Below, one piece after another: positions 41,865 to 52,639 of a DNA stretch of 64,000 bases; the stretch's first letter is position 1; every line of letters begins with the position of its first letter. The stretch is taken from NCBI RefSeq assembly GCF_016906535.1, contig NC_057375.1, positions 868,001 to 932,000 on the forward strand, written 5' to 3'. Position numbers and translations under genes: made by a program. The stretch is from Rhizoctonia solani. Lineage: Eukaryota; Basidiomycota; Agaricomycetes; Cantharellales; Ceratobasidiaceae. The notes under the pieces were generated by a model, which ran no database searches, was not told the origin of the DNA, and worked only from the letters and a program-made list of their open reading frames with translations.

Positions 41865-43217
41865 TTACTCTTTTCCCAATTGGTACTCAGAGTCTTTGCC
41901 AATTTTGGCGGTTTCCTTGGCTTTCCCCTTGTCCTCAATAGGGGTAGCCTTCCAGCCCGTGCGGCATTCCGCAAACTTATGGCCCATTTTGCCGCATTTG
42001 ATGCAGGCGCCTGCGGCGCAGCGGTGGTTACGTTCTTCCTCCAACACAAAGTTGGGGTCATTGGAGAGTCTCTTTGAACCGGTGTTTGGTTGGCCGGTAC
42101 TTGTCCCCCTTGCGGGGTTGGATGATTTGCTAGGCTTATTATCCCTTGGTGGGTGGCTAGCTCGCTCTTTGCGGAGAGCATTGTCGATGACAAGTGCTGC
42201 GTTCTGCAGCTCGAGGAGGGTACGCGGGCGAGTCTTGCGCGTTGCAATTTGGCGGCTAACCTCCCAATGGAGGCCTTGGGCAAACTGACCTCTGAGGGCC
42301 GCGTCGTTCCAGTCCAGTTCCATGGCAAGGGTTCTGAACTTTGTGATATAGTCTGTGCACGTGCCGGACTGGGTAAGGGTGGTGATCTTCCGCTCGGCAG
42401 CCCTTGTGGCGTCAGGGTCACCAAATGCTGCCAAAAACTCCAATTTGAACCCCTCAACCGTTTGGATGATTGCTTGGTGTGACCCAAGCTGGTCGGGGTG
42501 AGGGTGGGCCCATGCTCCCGCGGAATCCTTCATGTTCATCAAGAGGAAGGAGAGAACCTCTTGATTGGTAGGGAACATCCGTGAATTAAGGCGGGTCCAG
42601 GCTAGCATCCGAGTCAGCCATTGCTTGGCTTTGCTCCCTATTTTGCCTGTGTAGGCATTGGGGTGGTCAACCTTGACCGGAGCAGGATAGGCGGCGACTG
42701 GAGCCAGAGGTGGAGGGGCAGTTGTTCCAATTGGGGATTGGAGACGCGGAGACGGAGGGGGAGATGGGACTTGTGGGGGAGCGGCTCTTCTTGGGGTTGG
42801 CTGTGCCAGGCCGGGGAGGACTTTGGGTGCTTCTGACCAGAAGGGGATCCCACTAACCAATCCAACAGGCTCGGTTTTTGGTAAGGGGCGTGGCGTTTCT
42901 TCCACAATTTTGGCTTGGGGCCCTTTGGGTGTTTGGGGACCATGGGACTGGAGGGACCTAAGCCCATCCTTGACAACATTGACGGTTTGGGAGATGTTTT
43001 TGACGTTTGTCCAGGTCTCGATTCCGGCTTCCTTGATTTTGGCAATTTCTTGCTTGAGGCGTTTGACTTGGCCAAGGAGGCCGAGGAGGAGCCGTGTGAC
43101 TCGTTTGAGGGATACCTTGCCATATTCAACAGAGGTGGCTGACGGAAGTGTGGGTTCCATGTATCCCTGATCGAAGGGGGATTGGGCTTGAGAGGCTGTC
43201 CTGGAGCGGGTTGCCAT
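41865..43217 (-). CDS. gag: B1 Gag with CCHC zinc knuckle
   Basis: 450 residues from ATG at 43215-43217 (MATRSRTASQAQ). Predicted coiled coil near residues 35-85, a Pro-rich linker, a capsid-like region (NAYTGKIGSKAKQWLTRM), then the knuckle CIKCGKMGHKFAEC. Ends LGKE, TAA. The frame stays open above the ATG, but only non-ATG codons are available, and B2 shares the same ATG. Diverged from family-A Gag in sequence, alike in layout. Confidence 0.92.
   Translation of the reverse strand: MATRSRTASQAQSPFDQGYMEPTLPSATSVEYGKVSLKRVTRLLLGLLGQVKRLKQEIAKIKEAGIETWTNVKNISQTVNVVKDGLRSLQSHGPQTPKGPQAKIVEETPRPLPKTEPVGLVSGIPFWSEAPKVLPGLAQPTPRRAAPPQVPSPPPSPRLQSPIGTTAPPPLAPVAAYPAPVKVDHPNAYTGKIGSKAKQWLTRMLAWTRLNSRMFPTNQEVLSFLLMNMKDSAGAWAHPHPDQLGSHQAIIQTVEGFKLEFLAAFGDPDATRAAERKITTLTQSGTCTDYITKFRTLAMELDWNDAALRGQFAQGLHWEVSRQIATRKTRPRTLLELQNAALVIDNALRKERASHPPRDNKPSKSSNPARGTSTGQPNTGSKRLSNDPNFVLEEERNHRCAAGACIKCGKMGHKFAECRTGWKATPIEDKGKAKETAKIGKDSEYQLGKE
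41871..41877 (-). promoter_or_regulatory. B1 -1 frameshift heptamer GGGAAAA
   Basis: G GGA AAA in the gag frame, then GAG TAA. The -1 frame is open through to Pol. Same position as in family A although the surrounding protein sequence differs. Confidence 0.9.
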
Positions 43218-43717
43218 GGAAGGTTGGGGATAGGAGCGGCCAGCGTGAGAAGAGGCCCGCAAAGAAGAGCGCGTGGGAGTGCGGGAGAGAATGGTGGAAT
43301 GGGAGAGGGTGACAGGCTGTGTAGCCAGGTAGTGCCTATATCAGGACTTATGAGCGCTTTGTTATGCAAACGCTAAACCTCTGCGTCAAACAACCTAGCG
43401 TTGGACAGTAAGTGCCGCTAATTACAGCCATGGGCGGGCGTAATGTAGGGTCTTGTCTCTGCAAGCGGGTGTATCTGCTGTCTGAGGTCGCTGGTAACAG
43501 GTGCGGCAACCGTGGGTATGCGGACAATTAGAACCCGTCTGCCTTATAGCAATTTGGTACTAGGTGGAGCTGACGCTGGTTTGATTATTGACAGCAAAAG
43601 GCAAGCTCGATCACCTGTTTTCCCTTGTGCTAGTACAGGGGGTCTTCTTGTTTGTTGTAGCTAAGTGGGTGTGCTTGGTGGGCACGGTTTGCAACCAACT
43701 TAAGGTCAATTACCTAG
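43218..43717 (-). promoter_or_regulatory. B1 leader and self-priming PBS
   Basis: The PBS at plus 43703-43715 is the exact reverse complement of the 5' LTR segment at 43964-43976, which starts 34 nt below the TATA box (minus strand; plus 44002-44010). Hairpin at 43369-43402 (stem AACGCTA/TAGCGTT), and the blocks TGTACTAGCACAAGGG, CCAAATTGCTATAAGG and AAGTCCTGATATAGGC, are shared with family A. Confidence 0.87.
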
Positions 43718-44298
43718 TGTCCTAGACGTCTATAAGGACGTCAAGGAGGCAGGCGCTTGCGGCTGGGTAAGACTAAGTAAGAGCTGCTTAAGGCGGTGGG
43801 CAAGCTACCTACAACAACAACCAACTATACTACGGCAACCAAGCCTATAAGGGCAATGGCAAGCTAACTAAGTATAACCAAGAAGTTGCTTAAGGCAACC
43901 TGAAACTAAGTAACTAAGTATTTACTGGACCTAAGGTCCTTGTACAATGGTAGATGCAACAAGAGGTAATTGACCTGGGTGTTACCATGGTCGGTTGGCC
44001 TCCTTATATATTCTACAGAGTGACTAATTACAAATACATCATATCCAATATGCAATCCAATAAGAACCCTGCTCCGCAGTTGGCCTTACTCATGCATACG
44101 TGTCACTGACGTGTCATAGTGATGTCATCAGGTGGAGGTGGCTACGTGTGCTGAGGTAAGCGCGGAAGGGGACGTGGCTTGGCGCTTAGCGTATGATATA
44201 AGCACCAAAGTCACGTGATCAAAAATGTTGTCCGTTTGCCTTCGTTTAAATCCAAGAAAATGGGAATAAATCCCCTGGTATCGAGTGTGTCTACAACA
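43718..44298 (-). repeat. B1 5' LTR (LTR-B)
   Basis: 581 bp; minus strand starts TGTTGTAGACAC and ends GTCTAGGACA. It has a CACGTG site upstream of the TATA box and the PBS-complementary start segment. Confidence 0.95.
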
Positions 44299-44314
44299 CT
44301 TCTCTTTCACATAG
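44299..44314 (+). repeat. Solo LTR-A, piece 2 of 3
   Basis: 16 bp between B1 and LTR-C: the right cttct of the B1 TSD up to catag, the left TSD of the LTR-C nest. Consecutive with 37860 in the LTR-A consensus. Confidence 0.85.
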
Positions 44315-45837
44315 TGTTAAGAGTTGTGTAAGTACAGGAGTAAGAAAGAATTACTATATACAAAATGTATATGGGAATAACTAAGAACTAGTATTAAGAA
44401 TCAGAATATATGCACAGAATATATGCACAATATAGGCTAGGTTATCAGGAATAACAACTCCTAACAAATAGTCTAGCAACTATGAAGTGCAGGTGGTTGG
44501 TTATGTGTAGTACCTTAGACTAATGTTACTTAAGCCTAAGTGACTAAGGGTATGTATACTTAAGGTCTCTGGGATAGTACCTTAAGTAAGAGGGTTACCT
44601 GACTAATGTACAGGATTTATGGGATTGGCCTAATAAGTATAGGACTTATATATGCTTAAGTAAGACTTAAGACTTATGGGGTTTACCTAAAATATATCTA
44701 GGATTTATGAGATATTGTAGATAAAGCTATCTACAATATAGGGGTTATGGTGGATTGAAACACTATCACTCAATCACAACAATCCTTACAGTATCGTTGC
44801 ACTATACTCAATGTTGAACTCAACAACTGTGACAGTCAAGGGGCACAGGGTTGCAGTAAGTACACTAATAGGTTACCCTGTGTCTGTTGGGACTGGCCTA
44901 TGGTCTTAGTGCGCCGAATAACCTCCTATGCTATTTACAGTGAGTCAATCACTAAAGTAAATGCGCAGATAAGCTGTTAAAGGCTTGTGTGTATATGTCA
45001 ATATATAAGAGTGGATAAATGGATGCATTAGAAGCGTCTTCACAGGGTCCTTTTATACACTGAGAAGGCGCACAAACAAGTATATACATGATTGATACCA
45101 AGAGGGGGTACAGGAGGTATATGTGGCAACTGAAACACTTGAGGGAGCCAATACTTTGGTACATAGTAAACAAACAATAGATCCTAATATTTGCCCCAAG
45201 GCAATGTTTGCCCCAAGGCATTATTTACCTGTGTGGGTCCTTAGATGTCCCAAGGCTAAGTGTTTCATCCTTGGAGTAAACAATCCCAAAGGTAGGATAC
45301 CTCTGCATTGGGTACTTACAGTAAATGGGGCATAACTCTGCCAAATGTTGTCCGTTTTGGGAGTTTGACCCAGCGTTCTGGAGCGCACAAACATGCGCAC
45401 CTAAGCGCAAGCGATTCGGCAGTGTGGGATGCCCGGGTGATGGAGAAAAGGCGCATTTAGTGCGTCGGCGCTTAAGGGCTGATTAAGCGCCGGAGCACTT
45501 GCCTATGCGACAGGGGGGACCCTGAATATTTCTGTGTGTAGCCACAAGATAGAATCTTGAATAATAAATACTACAAACAAGAGAAATATTACTTGTTACT
45601 GTTTATCTACTCAGCTGAATTTATATATATTTAAATGAGTGAGAAAACAGCATATATGCAAAAGGCATCGCATATTAAGGGCATTCCTGAGCTTTGTAGG
45701 TTTTGTAAAGGTCACTATTGGATAGAGGGACCTTGAAAACCTTAGTTCGCATCTTTATCTCATTTATTTACTGTGAGATTACTAGTGTAATTAATAAAAT
45801 AAGTACAGATTAAAGAAGAAATGTCATATCCATAACA
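44315..45837 (+). mobile_element. LTR-C, complete 1523-bp LTR (recombinant)
   Basis: TGTTAAGAG to CCATAACA; non-coding. Left flank catag matches the right flank of another LTR-C end at 59612-59616. Right flank is the last 12 bp of an LTR-B. These discordant flanks suggest the left part belongs to an outer LTR-C and the right part to a second LTR-C that had inserted in the 5' LTR of B2, joined by homologous recombination. Confidence 0.85.
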
Positions 45838-45849
45838 ACGTCCAGGACA

Positions 45850-46361
45850 CTAGGTAATTGACCTTAAGTTGGTTGCAAACTGTGCCCACCAAGCACACCC
45901 CACTCAGTCTCAACAAACAAGAAGGTCCCCTGTACTAGCACAAGGGAAATCACCTGATCGGGCTCGCCTTTTGCTATCAATAATCAAACTAGCGTCGGCC
46001 CAGGTAGTACCAAATTGCTATAAGGCAGACAGATTCTAATCATCCGCGTACCACCGGTCACCGCACCCTTTGTCAGCAGAGCTAATCAGCAGATCCACCC
46101 GCTTGCAGAAAACCTGTTCCACATCACGCCTGTACATGGCAGTTGATTGGTCAATAAGGACTGTCCAACGCTAGGCGGTTGACGCAAGCTCTTAGCGCCA
46201 GCACAATAAAGCGCCCCATAAGTCCTGATACAGGCACCCTTGGCTACACAGCCCCCATCTCCCCCATCTTGCCCACCATTACCTCCCGTACCCCCTCTCG
46301 CGCTTCCTCCCGCGCCTCCCAGCGCACTGCTTCCCACCAAGGCCGCTCATACCCCCATGAA
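45850..46361 (+). promoter_or_regulatory. B2 self-priming PBS and leader
   Basis: PBS 45852-45864 is identical to that of B1. Against the B2 3' LTR it differs by TG versus CA in the core, which RNA could pair as two G-U wobbles. Hairpin at 46169-46197 (CGCTA/TAGCG). Gag ATG at 46362. Confidence 0.82.
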
Positions 46362-47714
46362 ATGGCAACCCGTTCCCGGAGTTCCGCTTGTCCCCAATCC
46401 CCTCTCAATCAAGGAGAGTTGGGACCCACTCTTCCGGCAACTGCCATTGAGTCAACAAGCCTTGAACCAGAGGTCTATGGGGAAGTCTCCCTCAGCCGAG
46501 CAATCTCCCTTATCCTGGGATTGCAAAACCAAGTCCTCCGGCTCAAGCGGGAACTCAAAGAAACCAAGGAAGCAACAAAGGAAGCCCAAGACTGGATGGG
46601 AGCAGTTGATCAAGCCCTCACTTGCATTGAGGCTAGGGGTGGAGTCCTGCACACACCAGAAGACCGGAAACCCCCGGCAGTTGAGGCCACGCCCAGGCCC
46701 TTACCAAAAACCAACCCTCTCCCAGCGCCTAGTGCGCCCCTTGTTGCCTGGGCCAACCCCACTAAAGCTCCCCCTGCCTTTGCTCAACCAACCCCAGTCC
46801 GGGCCCCCCCAAGAGGCTATACTCCCCCTCCGCCTTTGCCTATCCAACTCCGCTCCCCCCAAGTCCCACAACCAGTGGCCCCTGTAGCCGCTTATCAAGC
46901 CCCGGTCAAGGTGGACCACCCTGACGCCTATACAGGGAAGATAGGGAACAAAGCCCGCCAATGGCTCACGCGGATGTTGGCATGGGTACGTCTAAATCAA
47001 CGGATGTTCCCCACGGATCAGGAGGTCCTGTTGTTCCTCCTAATGAACATGAAGGACGTAGCAGGAGCCCGGGCTCACCCCCACCTCGATCAACTCGGGT
47101 CCCACAGGGCCCTTATCCAAACAGTTGACAAGTTCAGGACGGAGTTTTTTGCTGCATTCGGGAATCCCAATGCCACGCAAGCCGCCGAGCGGCAAATTAC
47201 ACAACTTACTCAGACGGGGACCTGCGCTGAGTACATCACAAAGTTTAGGACCATTGCCATGGACCTAGACTGGAACAACGCTGCCCTTTGTGGGCAATTT
47301 GCACGTGGCCTCCACTGGGAGGTCAGCCGCCTCATTGCTACTCAAGAGCGGCGCCCTACAACACTCCTCAAGCTGCAGAACGCGGCTCTGGTCATCAATA
47401 ACGCCCTCTGAGAAGAGCGCGCCAGCCACCCAAGGGGTAATAAGCCTGGCACCTCCACCACTACCCCCAACAGGGGGGCAAGTACCGGCCAACAGGCCAC
47501 AAGACCAGGGCGCCTCTCCAGCAACCCCAACTTTGTCTCCAAGGAGGAACAAAACCGCCGCAGGGCTGAAGGCCTATGCATCAAGTGCGGCAAATTGGGC
47601 CACAAATTTGCGGAATGCCGCACTGGCTGGAAAGCCACGCCTAAGGAGGAAGGCGTCAAGAAAGAAGCCGCCAAGGTTGGCAAAGAGTCTGGACCCAAAT
47701 TGGGAAAAGACTAA
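46362..47714 (+). pseudogene. gag: B2 gag, one nonsense codon
   Basis: 450 codons from ATG 46362, same length as B1 gag. TGA at 47409-47411 replaces an Arg codon (IDNALRKE in B1), consistent with CGA to TGA at a CpG. The stop falls before the zinc knuckle (CIKCGKLGHKFAEC), so the truncated product would lack RNA binding. Ends LGKD, TAA. Confidence 0.92.
47702..47708 (+). promoter_or_regulatory. B2 -1 frameshift heptamer GGGAAAA
   Basis: G GGA AAA, then GAC TAA in the gag frame; the -1 frame is open into pol. Confidence 0.88.
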
Positions 47715-50700
47715 GGGGACCTGCTGCCGCGCGCAAGGACCCCAAGGACTCTGGCTTGTGTATCAAATTTTGTAATATATCTAGTAGTAAAATGTCACCA
47801 CTCTTCACCATTTTGATCACACCAGAGAAAAAAGCGGAATCACTAGAAGTCCTGATAGACTCAGGCGCCACCTCATCTTTCCTCCACCCCCGTACCGCGG
47901 AAGCACTCCACCTCCCTCTCATAGATCTCCCTTCACCCCGCACCGTTACTATGCTTGATGGGTTGAGCCCCCAGGCTGGCAAAATTTGGAAGAAGGCTAA
48001 CCTAACCTTCTCCTTTGATGGCAAACATATGACTGAGACCTTCTTAATTTGCAACACAGGGTCCCACGCCGCCATCTTGGGATTGAAATGGTTAGATGCC
48101 CATAATCCAGAGATCAATTGGAATCAACGCACCCTCTCCTTTCCCCATGCACCACCAGAACATGTAGCCATTGCTGAAGAGGAGGAAGCTGATCAAAACC
48201 CCCTCAAAGGAGTCCCTTCCAAATACCATCAATACGCCAAGGTATTTGGAGAGGAAGAGTTCAATAAGCTTCCCCTGCACCGGCATTATGACATTGGGAT
48301 CAAGCTAACAGAAGAAGGCCCCTTGAACTCTCTGCTATATAGCATGACTGACGCCAAATCCGCCACGCTCAAAGATTGGCTCAGGGATGAACTCAAGGCA
48401 GGCAAGATCCGCCCCAGTAAATCTTCTATCAGTTCCCCCGTAATGTTCGTACCCAAAAAGGATGGTTCCCGCCGTTTGGTTGTTGATTATTGCCGCCTTA
48501 ACAACTGCACCAAGAAGAACGTCTACCCGCTTCCCCATCCAGACAACCTCATGGCCCAGCTCTGCGGTGCCAAGGTCTTTACTAAGCTAGACTTACATTG
48601 GGGTTACAACAACGTATGGGTAAAAGAAGGTGACAAATGGAAGACTGCATTCCAAACTAAGTACAGCCTCTACAAATCCCTGGTTATGACCTTTGGCTTA
48701 ACAAACGCCCCTGCCGCCTTTCAGCATTTCATGAACAAACTATTCAAGGATTTGCTGGATGTATGCGTCATCATTTACCTTGATGACATCCTGATATACT
48801 CTAAGGATGACGCATCACATACACAACACGTTCATGAGGTCCTGAAGCAACTAATGGAGAACCAACTGTTCTGCAAGGCATCCAAGTGCACGTTCCACGT
48901 CACCTCTGTGGAATACCTGGGAATCATTGTCTCAGATAAGGGTTTTAGCCTGGATAAGCTCAAAATCCAGGCGGTACAAGAATGGCCAGTACCTACTAAG
49001 GTTAAAGAAGTCCAATTGTTTCTAGGATTCGCCAACTTCCTTTGTTGTTTTGTTGCCAACTTTAGCCACATGGCTAGACCGTTACATAACTTGGTCAAGA
49101 AAGACACGCCGTGGAAGTGGGACACCAAGGAACAAGAAGCCTTCCAAGGATTAAAGGATGCCATTACCAACGCCCTGGTCCTTTGCCACGCTGATCCGTC
49201 CAAACCCTACTTCCTGGAAACAGATGCCTCCGGCGCAGCTCTAGGTTCCATACTCAGCCAACAACAGGAAGACGGCCGCTTGCACCCACTAGGGTTCCTA
49301 TCAGAGTCCTTCAAAGGTGCTGAACAGAACTACAACACCCACAATAAGGAACTCCTTGCAATCATATGTTCCTTTGAGTACTGGCAGATCTTCTTAGAAG
49401 GAACCAAGCACCCAGTCACTGTGTTTACCGACCACCGCAACCTAGAATACTGGAAGGAATCCTGCACATTCAACCAACGCCATGCACAATGGCACTTACT
49501 CCTTGCCGGGTATAACTTCCAAATCATATACAGGCCAGGAAAACAATTGGGAAAACCAGATGCCCTGTCACAACAATTGGATCACGCAGACATTCCACCA
49601 GAACCCCAGTCCATGTTGCCAGGCCCAGTATTTGCCAACGTTGCCTTAGTTACACTGGAGAAAGAGCTACAACGCCAGATTGAGTCATCCCTGGACCAGG
49701 ACAAATCACTGGAGGAAATCCTCCAGTTCCTACAAAACAAGTCCAAAGCACCCCCTTCTATCAAACGCGCGTTTAAAGATTACAAGATGGAGGCTGGTCT
49801 ACTTTTCTACCAAGGACGGATTGTAGTCCCTGACGTTGGAACACTAAGGACGGACCTACTCCGCATCTTCCACAACAGTCCCTTGGCAGGACACCCGGGA
49901 AGACAGCGCACCCTGGAGTTGGTATCAAGGAGCTACTACTGGCCTGGCATCCGTGCTGACACCTACTGGCACGTGGATTCCTGCAAGACTTGTCAACGGA
50001 TCAGGAAGCCCAAATACGCGTCCATTCCCCCTCAGCCTCTTGAACTCCCCGTCAGGCCCTGGCAGCACGTGTCTTACAACATGATAGTAGACCTCCCTAA
50101 GGACGGAAGCAACAACTCAATCCTAGTAATTGTCAACAGTTTCACAAAGTACGGGATATTTGTAAAATGCTCCAAGAAACTCAAGGCACCCAAGTTAGCG
50201 GAACTATTCCTGGAAAATGTGTGGAAATGCCATGGTATGCCAGAAAAGACCATATCCAACCAAGGGAGGGTCTTCAACAACAAATTCTTACGGGCTCTAT
50301 ACAAACACCTTGGCATTGACCCTCATTTTTCCTCTGCCTATCACCCCCAGAGCAACGGACAAACGGAACGCATCAACCCCTCTATTGAACATTTTCTCAG
50401 GGCTTACTTGGGGGTTAATCAAAGGTATTAGACCAGATGGCTCCCAATGGCAGAATTTGCGTACAACAATGCCGTACATAGCAGCACGGGCAAGACCCCT
50501 TTCAAAGCCTTGTATGGATGGGAACCTACATTAACCCCATCAAACGTACCAACGGATGTACCAGAAGCGGACGACCTGGCCCAAGCAATGGAGGCACAGT
50601 GGAAAGAAGTGGAGTTGGCGCTCCGGCAGTCTAAACAACGGATGATAGCCGGAGAGCAAGGAAACCCAACAGAATTTGGGATTGGAGAAGAAGTTTGGCT

Positions 50701-51142
50701 GGACGCCAAAAATGTCAACCTCAAAACCCTGAGTCCCAAGCTAACGGAACAACGCCTAGGACCATTCAAGGTTATTGAAAAAATCTCCGACCAAGCTTAC
50801 TGCCTAGAACTCCCTCCAACAATGCAAATCCACAATGTCTTCTACGTAGGACTCCTATCTAAGGTCAAGAGGGACAAAAAACGCACCTTCAAGAATTGCC
50901 CTCCACCAGTCACCGTGGACGGAGAAGAAGAATACAAGGTGGAAGGGATAACCAATGCCAAAGAAAGGAATGGGAAGTGGTTTTTCCAAGTCAAATGGAA
51001 GGGGTATGGATCTGAAGAAAACACGTGGGAACCCCAAGAAAACTTAAAAAATGCGGAAAATTTTTTAGAAAAATACGAAAAAGATATGAAAAAGAAGGCC
51101 CTTGGCGCTGCCAAGGCCCTTAGAGGGGGGGCAGTGTTGTAG
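47709..51142 (+). pseudogene. pol: B2 pol, stop and dead integrase
   Basis: Protease DSGATSSF, RT YLDD, RNase H LETDASG and FTDH are intact. In the integrase the first Asp is Asn (SYNM, codon 50078-50080), the second is Asn (SNQG, codon 50258-50260) and the Glu is kept. TAG at 50429-50431 replaces a Trp of the QRDWTKW motif. The frame then runs through chromodomain and lysine-rich tail, through the polypurine tract, and ends at TAG 51140-51142 inside the 3' LTR. The same lesions occur in B3. Confidence 0.93.
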
Positions 51143-51707
51143 ACACAATTGATACCAGGGGATTTATCCCCATTTTCTCGAATTTAAACAAAGACAAACA
51201 GACAACCTTTTCAATCACGTGACTTTGGCGCTTTATCATACGCTAAGCGCCAAGCCACGTCCCCTTCTGCGCTTACCTCAGCACACGTAGCCACCTCCAC
51301 CTGATGACATCACTATGACACGTCAGTGACACATATGCATGAGTAAGGCCAACTGCGGAGCAGGGTTCTTATTTGATACAGTATTTGATATGGTACATTT
51401 GTAATTAGCTAGCTTGTAGAATATATAAGGAGGCCAACCAACCATGGTAACACCCAGGTTGATTACCTCTTGTTGCATCTCCCAACTGTACAAGGGCCTT
51501 ACTGCCCAGTAACTACTTAGATACACGCCTTAAGCGTTGGATTCACTGTACTCACGTAGCTTGTCACCGCCTTATAGCGTGTGGACATTGTAGTTAGGTA
51601 GCTCGTTGTTGTAGGTAGTACCCTTGCCGCCTTAAGTGGTTCCTTACTCAGTCTTATACGGCCACAAGCACCCGCTGCCTTGACGCCCCTTAAGGACGTC
51701 CAGGACA
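51135..51707 (+). repeat. B2 3' LTR (LTR-B)
   Basis: 573 bp, TGTTGTAGACAC to GTCCAGGACA. I find only two differences, both CpG type, from the B3 LTR at 62208-62780. Confidence 0.95.
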
Positions 51708-51722
51708 ATCACTCAATCACAA
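51708..51722 (+). repeat. LTR-C remnant, 15 bp
   Basis: atcactcaatcacaa equals LTR-C around 44763-44777. It sits between B2 and a solo LTR-B. The LTR-C continues at 58541, with cacaa duplicated. Confidence 0.85.
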
Positions 51723-52078
51723 TGTTGTAGACACAATTGATACCAGGGAATTTATTCCCAATTTCTCGAATTTAAATGAAGGCAATCGGAGAACATTTTC
51801 AATCACGTGACATCATACGCTAAGCGCCAAGCCACGTCCCCATCTGCGCTTATCTCAGCATACGTAGCCACCCCCACCTGATGACATCATTATGACACGT
51901 CAGTGACACGTATGCATGAGTAAGGCCGACTGCGGATTGGGGTTCTTATTTGATACGGTATTGCATATAGTTGTATTTGTAATTAGATAGCTCTGTAATA
52001 TATAAGGAGGCCAACCGACCGTGGTAACACCCAGGTCGATTACCTCTTGTCGCATCCTACATTGTACAAGGGCCTTAC

Positions 52079-52639
52079 TGTTACAATCCCCTAAGATATA
52101 CCACTAGATTCCTACGATTTTTCTGATATTTTTAGTATTTTTACGGACCTGATATCTTTTATTTTTCGATCACGTGATCTCGGCGCTTATTATGCCGAGA
52201 TGCCGCGCCGAGATGCCGTGCCAAGGGCGCTTAGGAATAATCCACGCTTCTGCGCAGCCCGCAGCACGCTTCTCTTTTCACATGTAGGCTTCTATTCACA
52301 CACGCACAGACCACATGTAGTTAGCAGTTTTGTCTATATATACAGCAGGAAAATCGCTTGGAGATCCCAAGTTGATTTTACCTCGTCTCATATTCATTGA
52401 GGAGGACCCAGCCAGTTAAGTAACCGGCCCCCAGAAGTTCAGCTGACATTACCCCCCTACCTTCACCTACCACACCTCCCAGGCCTCTGGCCCCTTCGTC
52501 AGCAGTAGATAGCATTAGAGCGCCTTAAGCGCTAGTAGTATAGCCTTAGATAAGTTAGTTACATACGTGTGCTTGTAGTAGTACGGCCTTAAGCGCCCAC
52601 CTTCACTAGCGAGTACCCACCTTACAGTGGTGTACGACA
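52079..52639 (+). repeat. A2 5' LTR (LTR-A)
   Basis: 561 bp, TGTTACAATC to TGTACGACA. Contains the palindrome GATCACGTGATC (52168-52179), tandem GCCGAGATGCCG-type units just downstream bracketed by GGCGCTTA, a TATATATA box (52335-52342) and the predicted mRNA start segment (52369-52381). Confidence 0.95.
52335..52381 (+). promoter_or_regulatory. A2 core promoter and predicted transcript start
   Basis: TATATATA at 52335-52342; 34 nt from its first base lies AAGTTGATTTTAC (52369-52381), which is complementary to the PBS. The spacing suits a Pol II start, so the mRNA 5' end could serve as primer. The same TATA-to-partner distance is found in B1. Confidence 0.75.

Larger units (their letters stand above)
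37861..44298 (-). mobile_element. B1: complete chromovirus, family B
   Basis: 6438 bp with two 581-bp LTR-B and TSD cttct (37856-37860 and 44299-44303), inserted in the split LTR-A. Minus-strand order: 5' LTR, PBS, leader, gag, pol (-1 frame), polypurine tract, 3' LTR. Gag and the catalytic core of Pol are open and the heptamer is intact. Only the C-terminal tail of Pol is shortened. Best candidate for a functional family-B copy in the window. Confidence 0.95.
45838..51707 (+). mobile_element. B2: family-B element without its 5' LTR
   Basis: Only the terminal 12 bp of the 5' LTR remain (acgtccaggaca, 45838-45849), followed directly by PBS, leader, gag, pol, polypurine tract and a 573-bp 3' LTR. 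Right TSD would be atcac (51708-51712) in LTR-C. It carries a gag stop, a pol stop and two lost integrase aspartates. B3 is its near-identical sibling. Confidence 0.93.
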
